NCBI GenBank assembly: GCA_020638995.1
Contig: JACKHM010000001.1
Coordinates: 1,054,001-1,118,000, forward strand
Length of the DNA: 64,000 nt
Direction of reading: 5' to 3'
Source of the DNA: Planctomycetaceae bacterium
GTDB taxonomy: Bacteria; Planctomycetota; Planctomycetia; Pirellulales; Pirellulaceae
Shown here: positions 1 to 9,007 of the stretch, piece by piece
Position numbering within the stretch: position 1 is the first letter of the stretch
Layout: each line of letters begins with the position of its first letter
The notes under the pieces: model-generated
Told to the model about the DNA's origin: nothing
Databases searched by the model: none
The model's input: only the letters and a program-made list of their open reading frames with translations
Translations under genes and position numbers: made by a program

Positions 1-344
1 TCGCGATTGACTGATGTGGGAGTTTCGTGGGTGTTGGATCGGTGTCAATGCACAACAACTAGGACAGCCCCGGGAAAACATAGGCAGGATAGGAGAAATG
101 GTTTCGCCCAACCACCCTCGCGTGCGTCATTCTGGATTTGTGGCCCTTGAGCGTCAAGGTGTCGCCTGCACGCCCGCGAAATATGAAGAAATCCGCAATA
201 ACTGCAGGAATCAGAGTTCGTCACTCGTCTTGCAGCGGTTCGGACGCGAGCCGCAACAACTGGGTTGTAGGACGAACGCCGCCAGGGAGCTATATTCAGC
301 CGTCCCCTGCCGATGGCTGTCTACAATTTTAGGACTTTTGGGCT
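1..344. other. Gene-free leading stretch
   Basis: No convincing gene is seen here. An open frame runs from 14 to 352 on the plus strand, but it overlaps the next gene's start and its composition is not protein-like. An AGGA at 331-334 lies ten bases before the ATG at 345 and is a plausible ribosome binding site for the downstream dehydrogenase. A TATATT at 291-296 could be a -10 element, but no good -35 partner is visible. Confidence 0.5.
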
Positions 345-1406
345 ATGGCTAAGTTTCAAATCGCGGTCTACCCAGGTGATGGGATCGGACCTGATGTCAC
401 GGTGGAAGCGCTGCGCGTACTCGACGCGGTGCAAAGCAGCGAGCCGGGACTAACTTTGGCCTATGAGCATCTCGACTGGGGTGTCCATCGCTGGGAGCAA
501 ACCGGAAGCGTCGTACCAGACAACTTTCTTGATATCCTGCGACCATTTGATGCAATTCTCCTTGGCGCGGTGGGCTGGCCGGCAAAAATCCCCGATCACG
601 TCACGCTCGCCCCGCTGGTTGCAATTCGCCAATCATTCGATCAATACGCCTGTGTCCGGCCGGCGCGGCTCTACCCAGGTGTGCGAAGCGTTCTAGCTGA
701 CAAGGATGCGGGCGACATCGACTTCGTCGTGATCCGAGAAAACTCGGAAGGCGAATATGTCAACAACGGTGGACGCTTGCGGCGTGGGCATCCTGATGAA
801 GTAGCGATCCAGACTGCACTTCACACGCGACGCGGGGTCGAGCGGATCCTGCGCTACGGTTTCGCGATTGCACGCACGAGGCGTTCTAAACTGACGATGA
901 TCACGAAATCCAACGCGCAGGCATACGCTTACGTAATGTGGGACGAAATCCTGGAAGAGCTGTCTGCTGAATTTCCAGATGTGTCCACTGAACGCCAACA
1001 CTGTGACGCAGCAGCTATGAATTTGGTGCGCCGGCCAGAGGAATTTGACGTGATCGTCGCTTCCAATCTATTTGGCGACTTATTGACGGATCTGGGAGGT
1101 GTGATCGGTGGCGGATTAGGTTTGGCCGCGAGCACGAATACAAATCCCGAGCGACAGTTTCCGTCGATGTTCGAACCCGTGCATGGTTCTGCGCCGGACA
1201 TTGCTGGTAAAGGTATCGCAAACCCGATTGCCTCGATTCTAAGCGCGGCAATGATGCTCGATCATCTGGACTCTTCGAACGCCGCTTTTCGTGTGCGCAA
1301 GGCCGTCGAGAGGGCGTTAGCTGACGGCTGCCACACACCGGATCTTGGCGGGACGATGACGACGGAGCAAGTTGGCACCGCCGTGGTCGAACGCTTGAGT
1401 GAATAA
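345..1406 (+). CDS. Tartrate/D-malate dehydrogenase family protein (isocitrate/isopropylmalate DH superfamily)
   Basis: NAD-dependent beta-decarboxylating dehydrogenase of 353 residues, cytoplasmic. The N-terminus has the superfamily motif YPGDGIGPDV. The active-site region reads IRENSEGEY, which fits the tartrate/D-malate branch (DmlA/TtuC) better than leucine-pathway LeuB. The superfamily signature SNLFGDLLTDLGG lies near residue 240 and is followed by EPVHGSAPDIAGKGIANP, which binds the nucleotide. Length is normal and the start at 345 has AGGA ten bases upstream. It lies in a group of genes suited to sugar-acid or hydroxy-acid breakdown (amidohydrolase, enolase-superfamily enzyme, MFS carrier), so a 2-hydroxy-dicarboxylic or sugar-acid substrate is inferred. 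The exact substrate cannot be read from sequence; isopropylmalate is possible but less likely. Confidence 0.85.
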   Translation: MAKFQIAVYPGDGIGPDVTVEALRVLDAVQSSEPGLTLAYEHLDWGVHRWEQTGSVVPDNFLDILRPFDAILLGAVGWPAKIPDHVTLAPLVAIRQSFDQYACVRPARLYPGVRSVLADKDAGDIDFVVIRENSEGEYVNNGGRLRRGHPDEVAIQTALHTRRGVERILRYGFAIARTRRSKLTMITKSNAQAYAYVMWDEILEELSAEFPDVSTERQHCDAAAMNLVRRPEEFDVIVASNLFGDLLTDLGGVIGGGLGLAASTNTNPERQFPSMFEPVHGSAPDIAGKGIANPIASILSAAMMLDHLDSSNAAFRVRKAVERALADGCHTPDLGGTMTTEQVGTAVVERLSE

Positions 1407-1445
1407 GTTTTCGACGAGGGTCGGCGGCTTGCGGTTTACCAGTTT

Positions 1446-2411
1446 TTAACCGTCAGCTTCGCTCCTCAGCGAAGTCACGCCGCGGATGACCCAGATGATG
1501 ACGATTCCTGCTCCGGCAACTACCAAGATGCTGACGCGAAAGATCGCTTGAGCCCCATTCACCGGTGCGTCGCGAGAAAACATAAAGACGCCAATCCCTA
1601 ACGTAATCCAACAGAACATTTCGATGCCTTGGAACCGCTGCTTTGCTTTTGATTTCGGCGCGACCGGTGCGGCAACGGCCAGCTGTTGTAGGCGAGCGAG
1701 TTCGCGTTGGCTGACCGGGACATAGACGCCTCGTTCGACGTTAAACGCAAAATTCTCTCGCTCGTATTCGCGCAAGACTTCCTCAAGTTGATTTTCGTCG
1801 TACACAGGCATGATAGAAGTGCCAACCTCTCGCACACGCTGCTGATGCCGATTCAAGAGATCAGCCATCGGCATGCCGGGATGCGATTCCCCCAACAAGT
1901 GAGGCGGACTGTCGAGGTCCGCTTTCGATCCGGATGTTACAATTGCCTTCCCGTCAGCCAGACGCGTGACGAACGCAAACGCAACCTTTTCATCTGCCGT
2001 CACCTGTGTCCAAGTACGAGCGTAGATGATCAACAAGATGCTTCGACCATCTTCGCTAAGGAACGTCGCAGCAGCTCCCTCGATCGTTCCCACTGTGGGC
2101 AGCCAATACGAAAACGCATACTTCAATTTCAACGCCAGTGCCTCGTCCGCGACGGGCTTAATCTGCTCTCTTGCGCGGACGGATAGATCTTGGGGTGTTA
2201 GTCGCTGAAAATGGGCCGTGTCGGCAAACGCAAATGACATCGGTAGCCGGATGCGGAGGAACTTGAGGCAAACTCCCAACACAAATTCAAACCAATTCTT
2301 CGAGATGCGGCGATACTCGCCCAAGTTGAGCTTGGTCGTGAGCGGTTGATAGTACGTCAGTGAAGAAAGAGTCGCCTGATACTGCGGAGCTTCGTACGGA
2401 TTCAGACTCAT
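1446..2411 (-). CDS. Hypothetical membrane protein with N-terminal NPYEAPQ motif
   Basis: 321-residue protein of unknown function. It begins MSLNPYEAPQ; an NPYxxP-type motif at the extreme N-terminus is widespread in planctomycete membrane proteins, with unknown meaning. The middle is soluble and mixed alpha/beta with no motif I recognise. Two hydrophobic segments near residues 250-270 and 280-305 look like a C-terminal membrane hairpin, so most of the chain would lie on one side of the membrane. It is convergent with the upstream dehydrogenase, the two stops being about 40 bases apart, and is transcribed alone. No catalytic residues could be identified. Confidence 0.75.
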   Translation of the reverse strand: MSLNPYEAPQYQATLSSLTYYQPLTTKLNLGEYRRISKNWFEFVLGVCLKFLRIRLPMSFAFADTAHFQRLTPQDLSVRAREQIKPVADEALALKLKYAFSYWLPTVGTIEGAAATFLSEDGRSILLIIYARTWTQVTADEKVAFAFVTRLADGKAIVTSGSKADLDSPPHLLGESHPGMPMADLLNRHQQRVREVGTSIMPVYDENQLEEVLREYERENFAFNVERGVYVPVSQRELARLQQLAVAAPVAPKSKAKQRFQGIEMFCWITLGIGVFMFSRDAPVNGAQAIFRVSILVVAGAGIVIIWVIRGVTSLRSEADG

Positions 2412-2561
2412 CGTGACTACCCTGGATATCGAACTGGGGTTTGCCCGCTCGAAGATATTTTGCCAGACGCGACATCGATTGCAACTCTATGTCGACACAG
2501 TCCCTTCGACTAAGATATTTACTCAGCAACCCACCACCGATATCGACTGCGGAGCTTCATC

Positions 2562-3557
2562 ATGCCATTGGATCGTCGAGAGTTTCTTAAGCACCTGTCG
2601 GTTGGAGCTTTATCTGCGACATGCCTATCGGAACTGACTCCGTCCGACGGTCTCGCCCAGGAGGCCGACAACACACTCCCAATCATCGACACACATCAAC
2701 ACCTGTGGGATCTAAGCAAGTTTCAACCGCCGTGGTTATCCGGTGCCCCCGAGATCCTATCAAAGAGTTATGTCACAAAAGACTTTCTCGATGCGACCGC
2801 AGGCCTGAATGTCGTCAAAGCCGTCTATATGGAGGTCGATGTCGCACCAAGCCAGCAAGTCGAAGAGGCGGAACACGTCATCGAGCTGTCCAAGAGCCCT
2901 GGTCATCCAACCGTAGCCGCCGTCATTTCAGGCCGCCCCAACTCGACTGGTTTTGAGAAATACATCAAACAGTTTAAAGACAGTATTTACATTAAGGGTG
3001 TTCGGCAAGTTCTGCATACCGCGGATGCTCCACAGGGTCTGTGTTTGCAACAACAGTTTGTGGCATCGATGCGATTGCTCGGAGAACTGGGGATGAGCTT
3101 CGATTTATGTATGCGTCCGACAGAGTTAGCGGATGGTGCCAAGCTGGCGGGGCTATGCCCAGACACACGTTTCATCGTTGATCATTGCGGCAATGCGGAC
3201 CCCAAGGCGTGGTTACCAACTCCTGACGAAGCACCATCGCATCAAGTCGATCAATGGAAACGTGATCTCAGCAAAATCGCTGATTGCCCAAACGCCATTT
3301 GCAAGATCTCAGGTATCGTGGCTCGCGCGCCAAAAGCCACATGGGATTCCGACATCCTCGCGCCGCCGATCAACTTCTGCCTGGACACATTTGGACCAGA
3401 TCGCGTTGTATTTGGCGGCGACTGGCCCGTGTGTTTGCTGGGTGCCAGCTATCGGCGCTGGGTTAATTCACTGAAAGATGTGATCGCCAATCGTAGCGAG
3501 AGCGAGCAACGAAGGTTGTTGCACGACAACGCTAACGACTTTTATCAACTGCCGTGA
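2562..3557 (+). CDS. Tat-exported amidohydrolase family 2 protein (lactonase-like)
   Basis: 331-residue TIM-barrel metal-dependent hydrolase of the amidohydrolase_2 type, which includes L-fuconolactonase and related sugar lactonases. The N-terminus has a twin-arginine signal (DRREFLKHLS followed by a hydrophobic stretch to about residue 32), so the enzyme should act folded in the periplasm. The mature domain opens with the metal motif DTHQHLWDL. Further motifs are VDHCGN near residue 208 and FGGDWPVC near 285, where the Asp is the usual metal or catalytic residue. It stops only six bases before the convergent enolase-superfamily gene. Lactone hydrolysis feeding a sugar-acid dehydratase would fit the neighbours, but this is inference. 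Confidence 0.82.
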   Translation: MPLDRREFLKHLSVGALSATCLSELTPSDGLAQEADNTLPIIDTHQHLWDLSKFQPPWLSGAPEILSKSYVTKDFLDATAGLNVVKAVYMEVDVAPSQQVEEAEHVIELSKSPGHPTVAAVISGRPNSTGFEKYIKQFKDSIYIKGVRQVLHTADAPQGLCLQQQFVASMRLLGELGMSFDLCMRPTELADGAKLAGLCPDTRFIVDHCGNADPKAWLPTPDEAPSHQVDQWKRDLSKIADCPNAICKISGIVARAPKATWDSDILAPPINFCLDTFGPDRVVFGGDWPVCLLGASYRRWVNSLKDVIANRSESEQRRLLHDNANDFYQLP

Positions 3558-3562
3558 GTATG

Positions 3563-4681
3563 CTACGTCGGATCAAATCGCTGCAAGGCTTCCCGGTCTA
3601 GCTCGATTCCAAGTCCCGGATTGTCGGGGATTGTGAGGCAACCTTGGTCATCTAGCCGAAACGGCTCAATGAGAATGTCGTCGATGTACGGCGCGGGCGT
3701 CAGGAACTCGACGTAGCGTGCCACGGGGATCGCGGCGGCTAAGTGGAGATCTGCCGCTAAACCCACTGCAGTGTTCCAGCCATGACTGACGAACTGGATG
3801 TTGTGATCATAGGCGTGCCAGGCAATGCGGCGTGCTTCGGACAGCCCTCCGCACTTGGTGGCATCGGGTTGCACAACATCAAACGCACCCCGCTCAATCC
3901 AGTCGCGAAATGACTGTCGCCGCGTTAGCACTTCACCACCCGCGATCGGCACAGGCGAGTTGTTACGCAGTCGGATGAAGCCTTCGATGTCGTCGGGGGG
4001 AAGGGGTTCTTCGAACCATCCGACATCGTACTCCGCCAGCATCTGTGCCGTTCGCAGCGCCCATTTGTAGCCATGCGGCCAGAACTGCTCGCTTCCACCC
4101 GCGTCGACAAGAATATCGATATCAGGCCCAACGGTCTCGCGAGCCGTCCGGACTAGCAGTTCGTCAAATCTCGCGTCACGCCGGCCAAACGGTCGCCAGC
4201 CGAGTTTGATCGCGCGGAAACCTCGCGAGGCGACGCTCTTCAATCGATCCGCCAATACATCAGGCTCGTCAAACAAAACCGAAGCGTACGGCTTTATTTT
4301 TCGGCGATAGTAACCTCCCAACAGTCGCGCGACAGGCTGCTTACACACTTTCCCGAACAGATCCCACAGGGCAATGTCGATTCCAGAAATAACATGTTCG
4401 AGTGTGCCGCCCCGTCCCTGCCAGAAACAACTCTGCCGCAACTTCTCGCTGACGCGTTCCGGTTCTACGGCAGACTCGCGTTCCCAAAAACCTCGCAAGG
4501 TTTCGACACCGGCATACGTGAGCGCCGAATTCGTAAACACGCTGCCGACACCGGTCAGGCCTTCGTCTGTCACGACCTCAAGCAATGTATGAAGATCATC
4601 TTCCGGTTCGTGCCCCTCCGGCCAACCGCCATCCACCGTTCCGCCAATGAGTCGATGAATCTTGATGTCCTGAATAAACAT
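3563..4681 (-). CDS. Mandelate racemase/muconate lactonizing enzyme family protein (probable sugar-acid dehydratase)
   Basis: 372-residue enolase-superfamily enzyme. It has the N-terminal capping domain and then the barrel, with the three acidic metal ligands in order: Asp in VDAGG, Glu in WFEEPLPPDD and Glu in AGGEVL. A KLGW segment supplies the usual barrel-strand-2 lysine region, and VSHGWNTAVG near residue 300 carries the His expected of the mandelate-racemase subgroup. Such enzymes abstract a proton alpha to a carboxylate, and most bacterial members with this context dehydrate aldonic or uronic acids. It is divergent from the MFS carrier at 4955, with a 273-base shared regulatory gap. 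Substrate is not assignable by eye. Confidence 0.85.
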   Translation of the reverse strand: MFIQDIKIHRLIGGTVDGGWPEGHEPEDDLHTLLEVVTDEGLTGVGSVFTNSALTYAGVETLRGFWERESAVEPERVSEKLRQSCFWQGRGGTLEHVISGIDIALWDLFGKVCKQPVARLLGGYYRRKIKPYASVLFDEPDVLADRLKSVASRGFRAIKLGWRPFGRRDARFDELLVRTARETVGPDIDILVDAGGSEQFWPHGYKWALRTAQMLAEYDVGWFEEPLPPDDIEGFIRLRNNSPVPIAGGEVLTRRQSFRDWIERGAFDVVQPDATKCGGLSEARRIAWHAYDHNIQFVSHGWNTAVGLAADLHLAAAIPVARYVEFLTPAPYIDDILIEPFRLDDQGCLTIPDNPGLGIELDREALQRFDPT

Positions 4682-4954
4682 ATAGGCGTCTTCCTCTGCA
4701 CAGCGACTTGGCTAACAAGATCAGTCGTATGAAGCCCCGGCCATCAGCGTATACCACGGTCACCATGATCGCTATGTAGTCGTGACGAAATTGCGCACTT
4801 TCGGCTCTCACTCGGCCAAATCGCACATGTTCCGCTGTCGCAGCGTCCAGGAAGCTGTCCCTCTTAGCGTTGTTCTCTGCTTGTCTGTGAGAACGAGAAC
4901 TATTAGCCTGAATCGCCTCAACTCAAGCGTTACTCGAATCCATAGGATCAAATT

Positions 4955-6328
4955 GTGCCAGAGCTCCACGAAAAGTCGCTACGTTGGTATGAGGGCATCA
5001 CGGGATACCAGTGGCTCGTCCTAGTCGTTGCTTCGTTGGGATGGGTGTTCGACATCTTTGAAGGCCAGGTGTTTGTCGCGAGCATGCGCGACGCCATGCC
5101 CCAGTTATTGGGTGCCGCGTCTGCGGACGATCCGCTCGTCGGCCGATGGAACAACTACGCGTTAGCTTCTTTCTTACTTGGCGGCGCATTTGGGGGCATC
5201 TTCTTCGGGATGCTGAGCGACAAGATCGGTCGATCGAAGACGATGATCGTCACCATCCTGTTCTATTCGGTCTTTACTTGCATCACGGCGTTTGCGAATG
5301 CCGCATGGCAGATGGTGCTGCTGCGGTTTTTGGTTGCGATGGGTGTCGGCGGCGAGTGGGCAGTCGCCAGTGCGATGGTTGCGGAAGTCATGCCCAAGCG
5401 ATCTCGTCCCGTCATGAGTTCCATTTTTCACGCTTCAAGCGTTTTTGGGACGCTCATGGCCGTTGCTGTCGGCTACTTCATCATCAGCGCCAAGCCGTGG
5501 GGCGACGACACATGGCGGCTGGGATTTCTGATCGGTATCGTTCCGGCTTTGCTGGTTGTGGTTATCCGCTGGAAAATGAAGGAACCTGAGCAGTGGCAGC
5601 AGGCTAAAGAACGCGAGCGGCAAGACGCCTCGCAGGTCACCGGCTCGATCGCGGATCTGTTCAATGCACAGAATCTACGCAATACGTTGGTCGGCGTCGC
5701 ATTGGCGACGATCGGGCTCGTCACCTTTTGGGGATGTCACATCTATGGAAAGAACGCACTCCTGCGTTCGGCCGAGCGGACCGCGTTGTCGACTGAAGAC
5801 GTCGCCTCCGATGCAACGAAGGAAGTGAAGAAACAGGCACTCGACAAGCACGAGGCGACGATCAAGCGAGCTGAGATGACCAGCATGTGTTTGAACACGA
5901 TCGGCGGCGGCTTGGGGCTTGTGTTGTTCGGTGGAATCTCAAATCTGCTAGGACGAAAGGGAGCGTTTGTGCTCTATCATGCCGGCGGACTCGTGATGGC
6001 AATGCTGATGTTTTTGGTCTTGATCCCCCAGAATGCCTCGGTTTCTGTTTTATATATCGCGCTGCCCGTATTTGGTTTCCTCACGCTCGGCATGCATGCG
6101 GGCTACGCGGTGTACTTTCCGGAGTTGTTTCCAACGCGACTTCGCGGAACGGGGACGGGGTTCTGTTTCAATGCGGGACGATTTGGTACGGCAGCAGCCA
6201 TGTTTGTCGCGGCGCAAATGAGCTGGAACCCCGAGCAGACAGCACTTTATCTCGCTCCACTTTTTGGATTGGGAGTTATTGTTACTTTGATGGGACAAGA
6301 GACGCGCGGCGAAGAGTTACCCGATTAG
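4955..6328 (+). CDS. MFS transporter, sugar-acid or aromatic-acid type
   Basis: 457-residue major facilitator with about 12 hydrophobic helices. The cytoplasmic loop 2-3 signature is present as GMLSDKIGRSKTM. An RFLVAMGVGGEWAVASAMVAE segment in helices 4-5 resembles the AAHS and sialate/hexuronate (NanT-like) carriers. The start is GTG; no in-frame ATG gives a better N-terminus. Between helices 7 and 8 lies an unusual highly charged insertion of roughly 40 residues (about 265-305) rich in Glu, Lys and Ala. It lies opposite the enolase-superfamily gene and upstream of a Gfo/Idh enzyme, so uptake of the same carboxylate is inferred. It acts in the inner membrane, driven by the proton gradient by family precedent. 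Confidence 0.85.
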   Translation: MPELHEKSLRWYEGITGYQWLVLVVASLGWVFDIFEGQVFVASMRDAMPQLLGAASADDPLVGRWNNYALASFLLGGAFGGIFFGMLSDKIGRSKTMIVTILFYSVFTCITAFANAAWQMVLLRFLVAMGVGGEWAVASAMVAEVMPKRSRPVMSSIFHASSVFGTLMAVAVGYFIISAKPWGDDTWRLGFLIGIVPALLVVVIRWKMKEPEQWQQAKERERQDASQVTGSIADLFNAQNLRNTLVGVALATIGLVTFWGCHIYGKNALLRSAERTALSTEDVASDATKEVKKQALDKHEATIKRAEMTSMCLNTIGGGLGLVLFGGISNLLGRKGAFVLYHAGGLVMAMLMFLVLIPQNASVSVLYIALPVFGFLTLGMHAGYAVYFPELFPTRLRGTGTGFCFNAGRFGTAAAMFVAAQMSWNPEQTALYLAPLFGLGVIVTLMGQETRGEELPD

Positions 6329-6510
6329 CACAAGAGTGTAGTTGTCGCTTTCCAAGTGACATTGAAAACTGTGGCCGTCACCTTCCAAGTGCCCGCCGTC
6401 TATTGCTCCAGAGATGATGAATTCTGTAACTGCAAACGAGACAAGACTGACCGTTTGCCGTTTAACTCCTGAGGTTGAATCAACCTGCCAACCGTCTTGC
6501 GAGGATCATT

Positions 6511-7551
6511 ATGTCAACGAGCCCTGTTCGTTTTGGGCTAATCGGTTACGGGCTATTTGGATCACATCATGCAAATGCGATCCAAAGTTGCGAGGCTGCC
6601 GAACTCGTGGCGATCGCAGTTCGATCGGAAGCCAGCCAGCAACTCGCACGCAGCACACACCCCGGCGTAGATGTCGTTGGTGACTATCGGCGATTGATTG
6701 ATCGCGATGACATCGAAATCATATCGGTCGTTGCACCAAATAAGTTGCACTACGAAATCGCCAAGGCCGTTTTGGAGTCCGGCAAACATTTGCTGCTCGA
6801 AAAGCCGATGGCTTTGCGCGTCGACCATTGCGACGAACTAGTCGCGTTGGCGGAAGTCAAAGGGCTTGTTTTGGCGGTTGGTCACGAACTTCGGCTGTCA
6901 TCGCTATGGGGCGGCGTCAAAGAGCTGATTGATCAAGGTGCGATTGGCGATCCGCTGCATGTGTTGATTGAGCTATCACGATTTCCGTACCGCCAAGGCT
7001 CCGAGGGTTGGCGGTACGATATTGATCGCGTTGGAAGTTGGATTCTGGAAGAACCGATTCACTTCTTCGATCTAGCTCGTTGGTACCTGTCGTCGCGCGG
7101 GGAGCCCACGTCGGTCTATGCTCAAGCCAATTCGCGACATCCGGATAACCCAAAGCTGCTCGATAACTTTTCGGCGATCGTGAACTTCAACGGAGCTTAT
7201 GCAGTCATCTCACAGACACTTGCTGCCTTCGGGCATCATCAGACGGGTAAGATTACTGGAACGGAAGGAGCCATTTGGGCGTGGTGGAGCGCAGCAGATG
7301 CTCGATCAGACAAAATACAATTCGGCTTGACCTATGGACTGGGCGATAACACGACGGGTAAGACTTTTACGAAACCTACGGGTGAGCTCTTGGAGCTCGC
7401 CGACGAGGTGGCAGCCGTCGCTCGTTGTGTGAGAAATGGAACTCCGCCACCCTGCACAGGCGTCGACGGTCGTTGGTCCACCTTGCTATGCCTGGCCGCA
7501 GAACACGCCGTTGAAAGGGAAGCACCTGTCGCGATCAAGGACTTCGTCTAA
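6511..7551 (+). CDS. Gfo/Idh/MocA family oxidoreductase
   Basis: 346-residue NAD(P)-dependent sugar or cyclitol dehydrogenase, cytoplasmic. The Rossmann motif GLIGYGLFGSHH is at the N-terminus and the family EKPMAL motif, whose Lys is catalytic, lies near residue 95. The C-terminal alpha/beta domain has the usual open-sheet composition. I chose ATG 6511 because GAGG lies nine bases upstream and the Rossmann strand begins a few residues later; an in-frame TTG at 6475 would add 12 unlikely residues. It follows the MFS gene by about 180 bases on the same strand and may oxidise the imported substrate. The substrate cannot be predicted from sequence. Confidence 0.87.
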   Translation: MSTSPVRFGLIGYGLFGSHHANAIQSCEAAELVAIAVRSEASQQLARSTHPGVDVVGDYRRLIDRDDIEIISVVAPNKLHYEIAKAVLESGKHLLLEKPMALRVDHCDELVALAEVKGLVLAVGHELRLSSLWGGVKELIDQGAIGDPLHVLIELSRFPYRQGSEGWRYDIDRVGSWILEEPIHFFDLARWYLSSRGEPTSVYAQANSRHPDNPKLLDNFSAIVNFNGAYAVISQTLAAFGHHQTGKITGTEGAIWAWWSAADARSDKIQFGLTYGLGDNTTGKTFTKPTGELLELADEVAAVARCVRNGTPPPCTGVDGRWSTLLCLAAEHAVEREAPVAIKDFV

Positions 7552-7851
7552 ACCTGCCGACGCTACCATCATCGGAGCGAAACGTAACCGTATTCGACAT
7601 CTGGATCCAGCAAAAACCAGAGGTCGATTTCAACGGTCGCAAGCATTTCCGCATGATCGCGGTGGGGCATAGCAATCGTCGCCTAATCTTCGCGAACAAC
7701 TGGGCTCGCGACCGCGTGGTCTTTGTCTTTCGCAACCAAATTCATCAATCCGGGCAATTCCTACGACCGCCTTGTTATTGGTAGCGACCCGATCTGCAGC
7801 CACAAAGGCGGCGTGAAGTGGTGGCTCAGTTCGATGGCGGTGTTTGCGAAC
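7552..7851. other. 300-base gap with open but unassignable frames
   Basis: This lies between the convergent oxidoreductase and threonine dehydrogenase genes. A plus-strand frame is open from inside the upstream gene to about 7770 and reads with a protein-like composition, including FDIWIQQKPEVDFNGRKHF. A minus-strand frame interrupted by stops also looks partly protein-like (MPHRDHAEMLATVEIDLWFL). Neither has a start with a ribosome binding site. It could be the remnant of a decayed gene; I do not call a CDS. Confidence 0.3.
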
Positions 7852-8880
7852 TCATGCTTGCCAATTGAGGATGACTTTGCCGGACTCTCCGGACAACATG
7901 GCGTCGAAGCCCTTTTGAAACTCGGTGAAATGAAAGCGGTGCGTTATGACGGGGGATATATCGAGGCCGCCTTGCAGCATGACCGTCATCTTGTACCAGG
8001 TTTCGTACATCTCGCGTCCGTAGATGCCTTTGATCGTGAGCATGTTAAACACAACCATGTTCCAGTCGATTGCAATCTCTTCGGAGGGGATGCCGAGCAT
8101 CGCGATTTTTCCTCCGTGGCACATATTGGCGAGCATCGAGCGGAAAGCGTCCGGATTGCCGGACATCTCCAAGCCAACATCGAACCCCTCGGTCATCCCC
8201 AACTCCTTTTGGACTTCGCTGATTGATTCGGATCGGACGTCGACAACCCGATCGGCTCCAAGTTTCCTCGCCAGTTCGAGCCGCCAAGGATTGACGTCGG
8301 TGACCACGACATATCTCGCACCGGCATGTTGTGCGACTGCAGCAGCCATGCATCCGATGGGGCCGGCTCCGGTGATCAGGACATCTTCGCCCAGTACGGG
8401 GAACGATAATGCCGTATGCACTGCATTGCCAAAAGGATCGAATATCGAAGCCACGTCCCGATCAATATTGCCGTGATGGTGCCACACGTTTGTCATCGGT
8501 AACGAAATGTACTCAGCAAACGCGCCCGGACGATTCACACCGACACCTTGCGTGTGCGCACAAAGATGCCTTCGTCCGGCCAGACAGTTGCGACAGCGAC
8601 CACAGACCACATGGCCTTCGCCACTGACGATCTCGCCGGGGTGAAAGTCAACGACGTTAGAGCCTACTTCGATGATTTCCCCAACGAACTCGTGCCCAAC
8701 AACCATCGGAACCGGGATTGTCTTGCGCGCCCATTCGTCCCACTTATAGATGTGGACATCCGTGCCGCAGATCCCCGTGCGGTCAACTTTGATCAACACG
8801 TCGTTGATGCCAATCGTAGGTGTCGGAACGTCCTCTAGCCAAAGACCCGGCTGCGACTCGCGTTTTACAAGGGCTTTCAT
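7852..8880 (-). CDS. tdh: L-threonine 3-dehydrogenase
   Basis: 342-residue zinc-dependent medium-chain dehydrogenase that oxidises L-threonine to 2-amino-3-oxobutyrate with NAD. The catalytic zinc site is seen as Cys38 in GICGTD with Thr40 and His43, then GHEFVGE with His63 and Glu64, at the same positions as in E. coli Tdh. The structural zinc cysteines are at 93, 96, 99 and 107. The nucleotide fold carries GAGPIGCMAAAV near residue 170. Length matches E. coli Tdh (341). The usual partner kbl is not next to it here. The oxidoreductase upstream is convergent, so tdh is transcribed alone. A related polyol dehydrogenase is possible, but the metal-site match is close. Confidence 0.88.
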   Translation of the reverse strand: MKALVKRESQPGLWLEDVPTPTIGINDVLIKVDRTGICGTDVHIYKWDEWARKTIPVPMVVGHEFVGEIIEVGSNVVDFHPGEIVSGEGHVVCGRCRNCLAGRRHLCAHTQGVGVNRPGAFAEYISLPMTNVWHHHGNIDRDVASIFDPFGNAVHTALSFPVLGEDVLITGAGPIGCMAAAVAQHAGARYVVVTDVNPWRLELARKLGADRVVDVRSESISEVQKELGMTEGFDVGLEMSGNPDAFRSMLANMCHGGKIAMLGIPSEEIAIDWNMVVFNMLTIKGIYGREMYETWYKMTVMLQGGLDISPVITHRFHFTEFQKGFDAMLSGESGKVILNWQA

Positions 8881-9007
8881 GGTTGCACTCGATTGATGTC
8901 ATGAACTCAGCACCGCAAAGCGTTATATTAAATCACCCCTTTAGTTTTGCACTAGACGAGAAGCCCCGCTGAAATCCACACCCAGTACGAACCCGGAGAA
9001 CTCCATC

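Noticed and set aside
14..352. 112-codon plus-strand frame at the window start
   Set aside because: It overlaps the start of the dehydrogenase and has no ribosome binding site or recognisable motif.
7723..8226. 167-codon plus-strand frame overlapping tdh
   Set aside because: Antisense shadow of threonine dehydrogenase.
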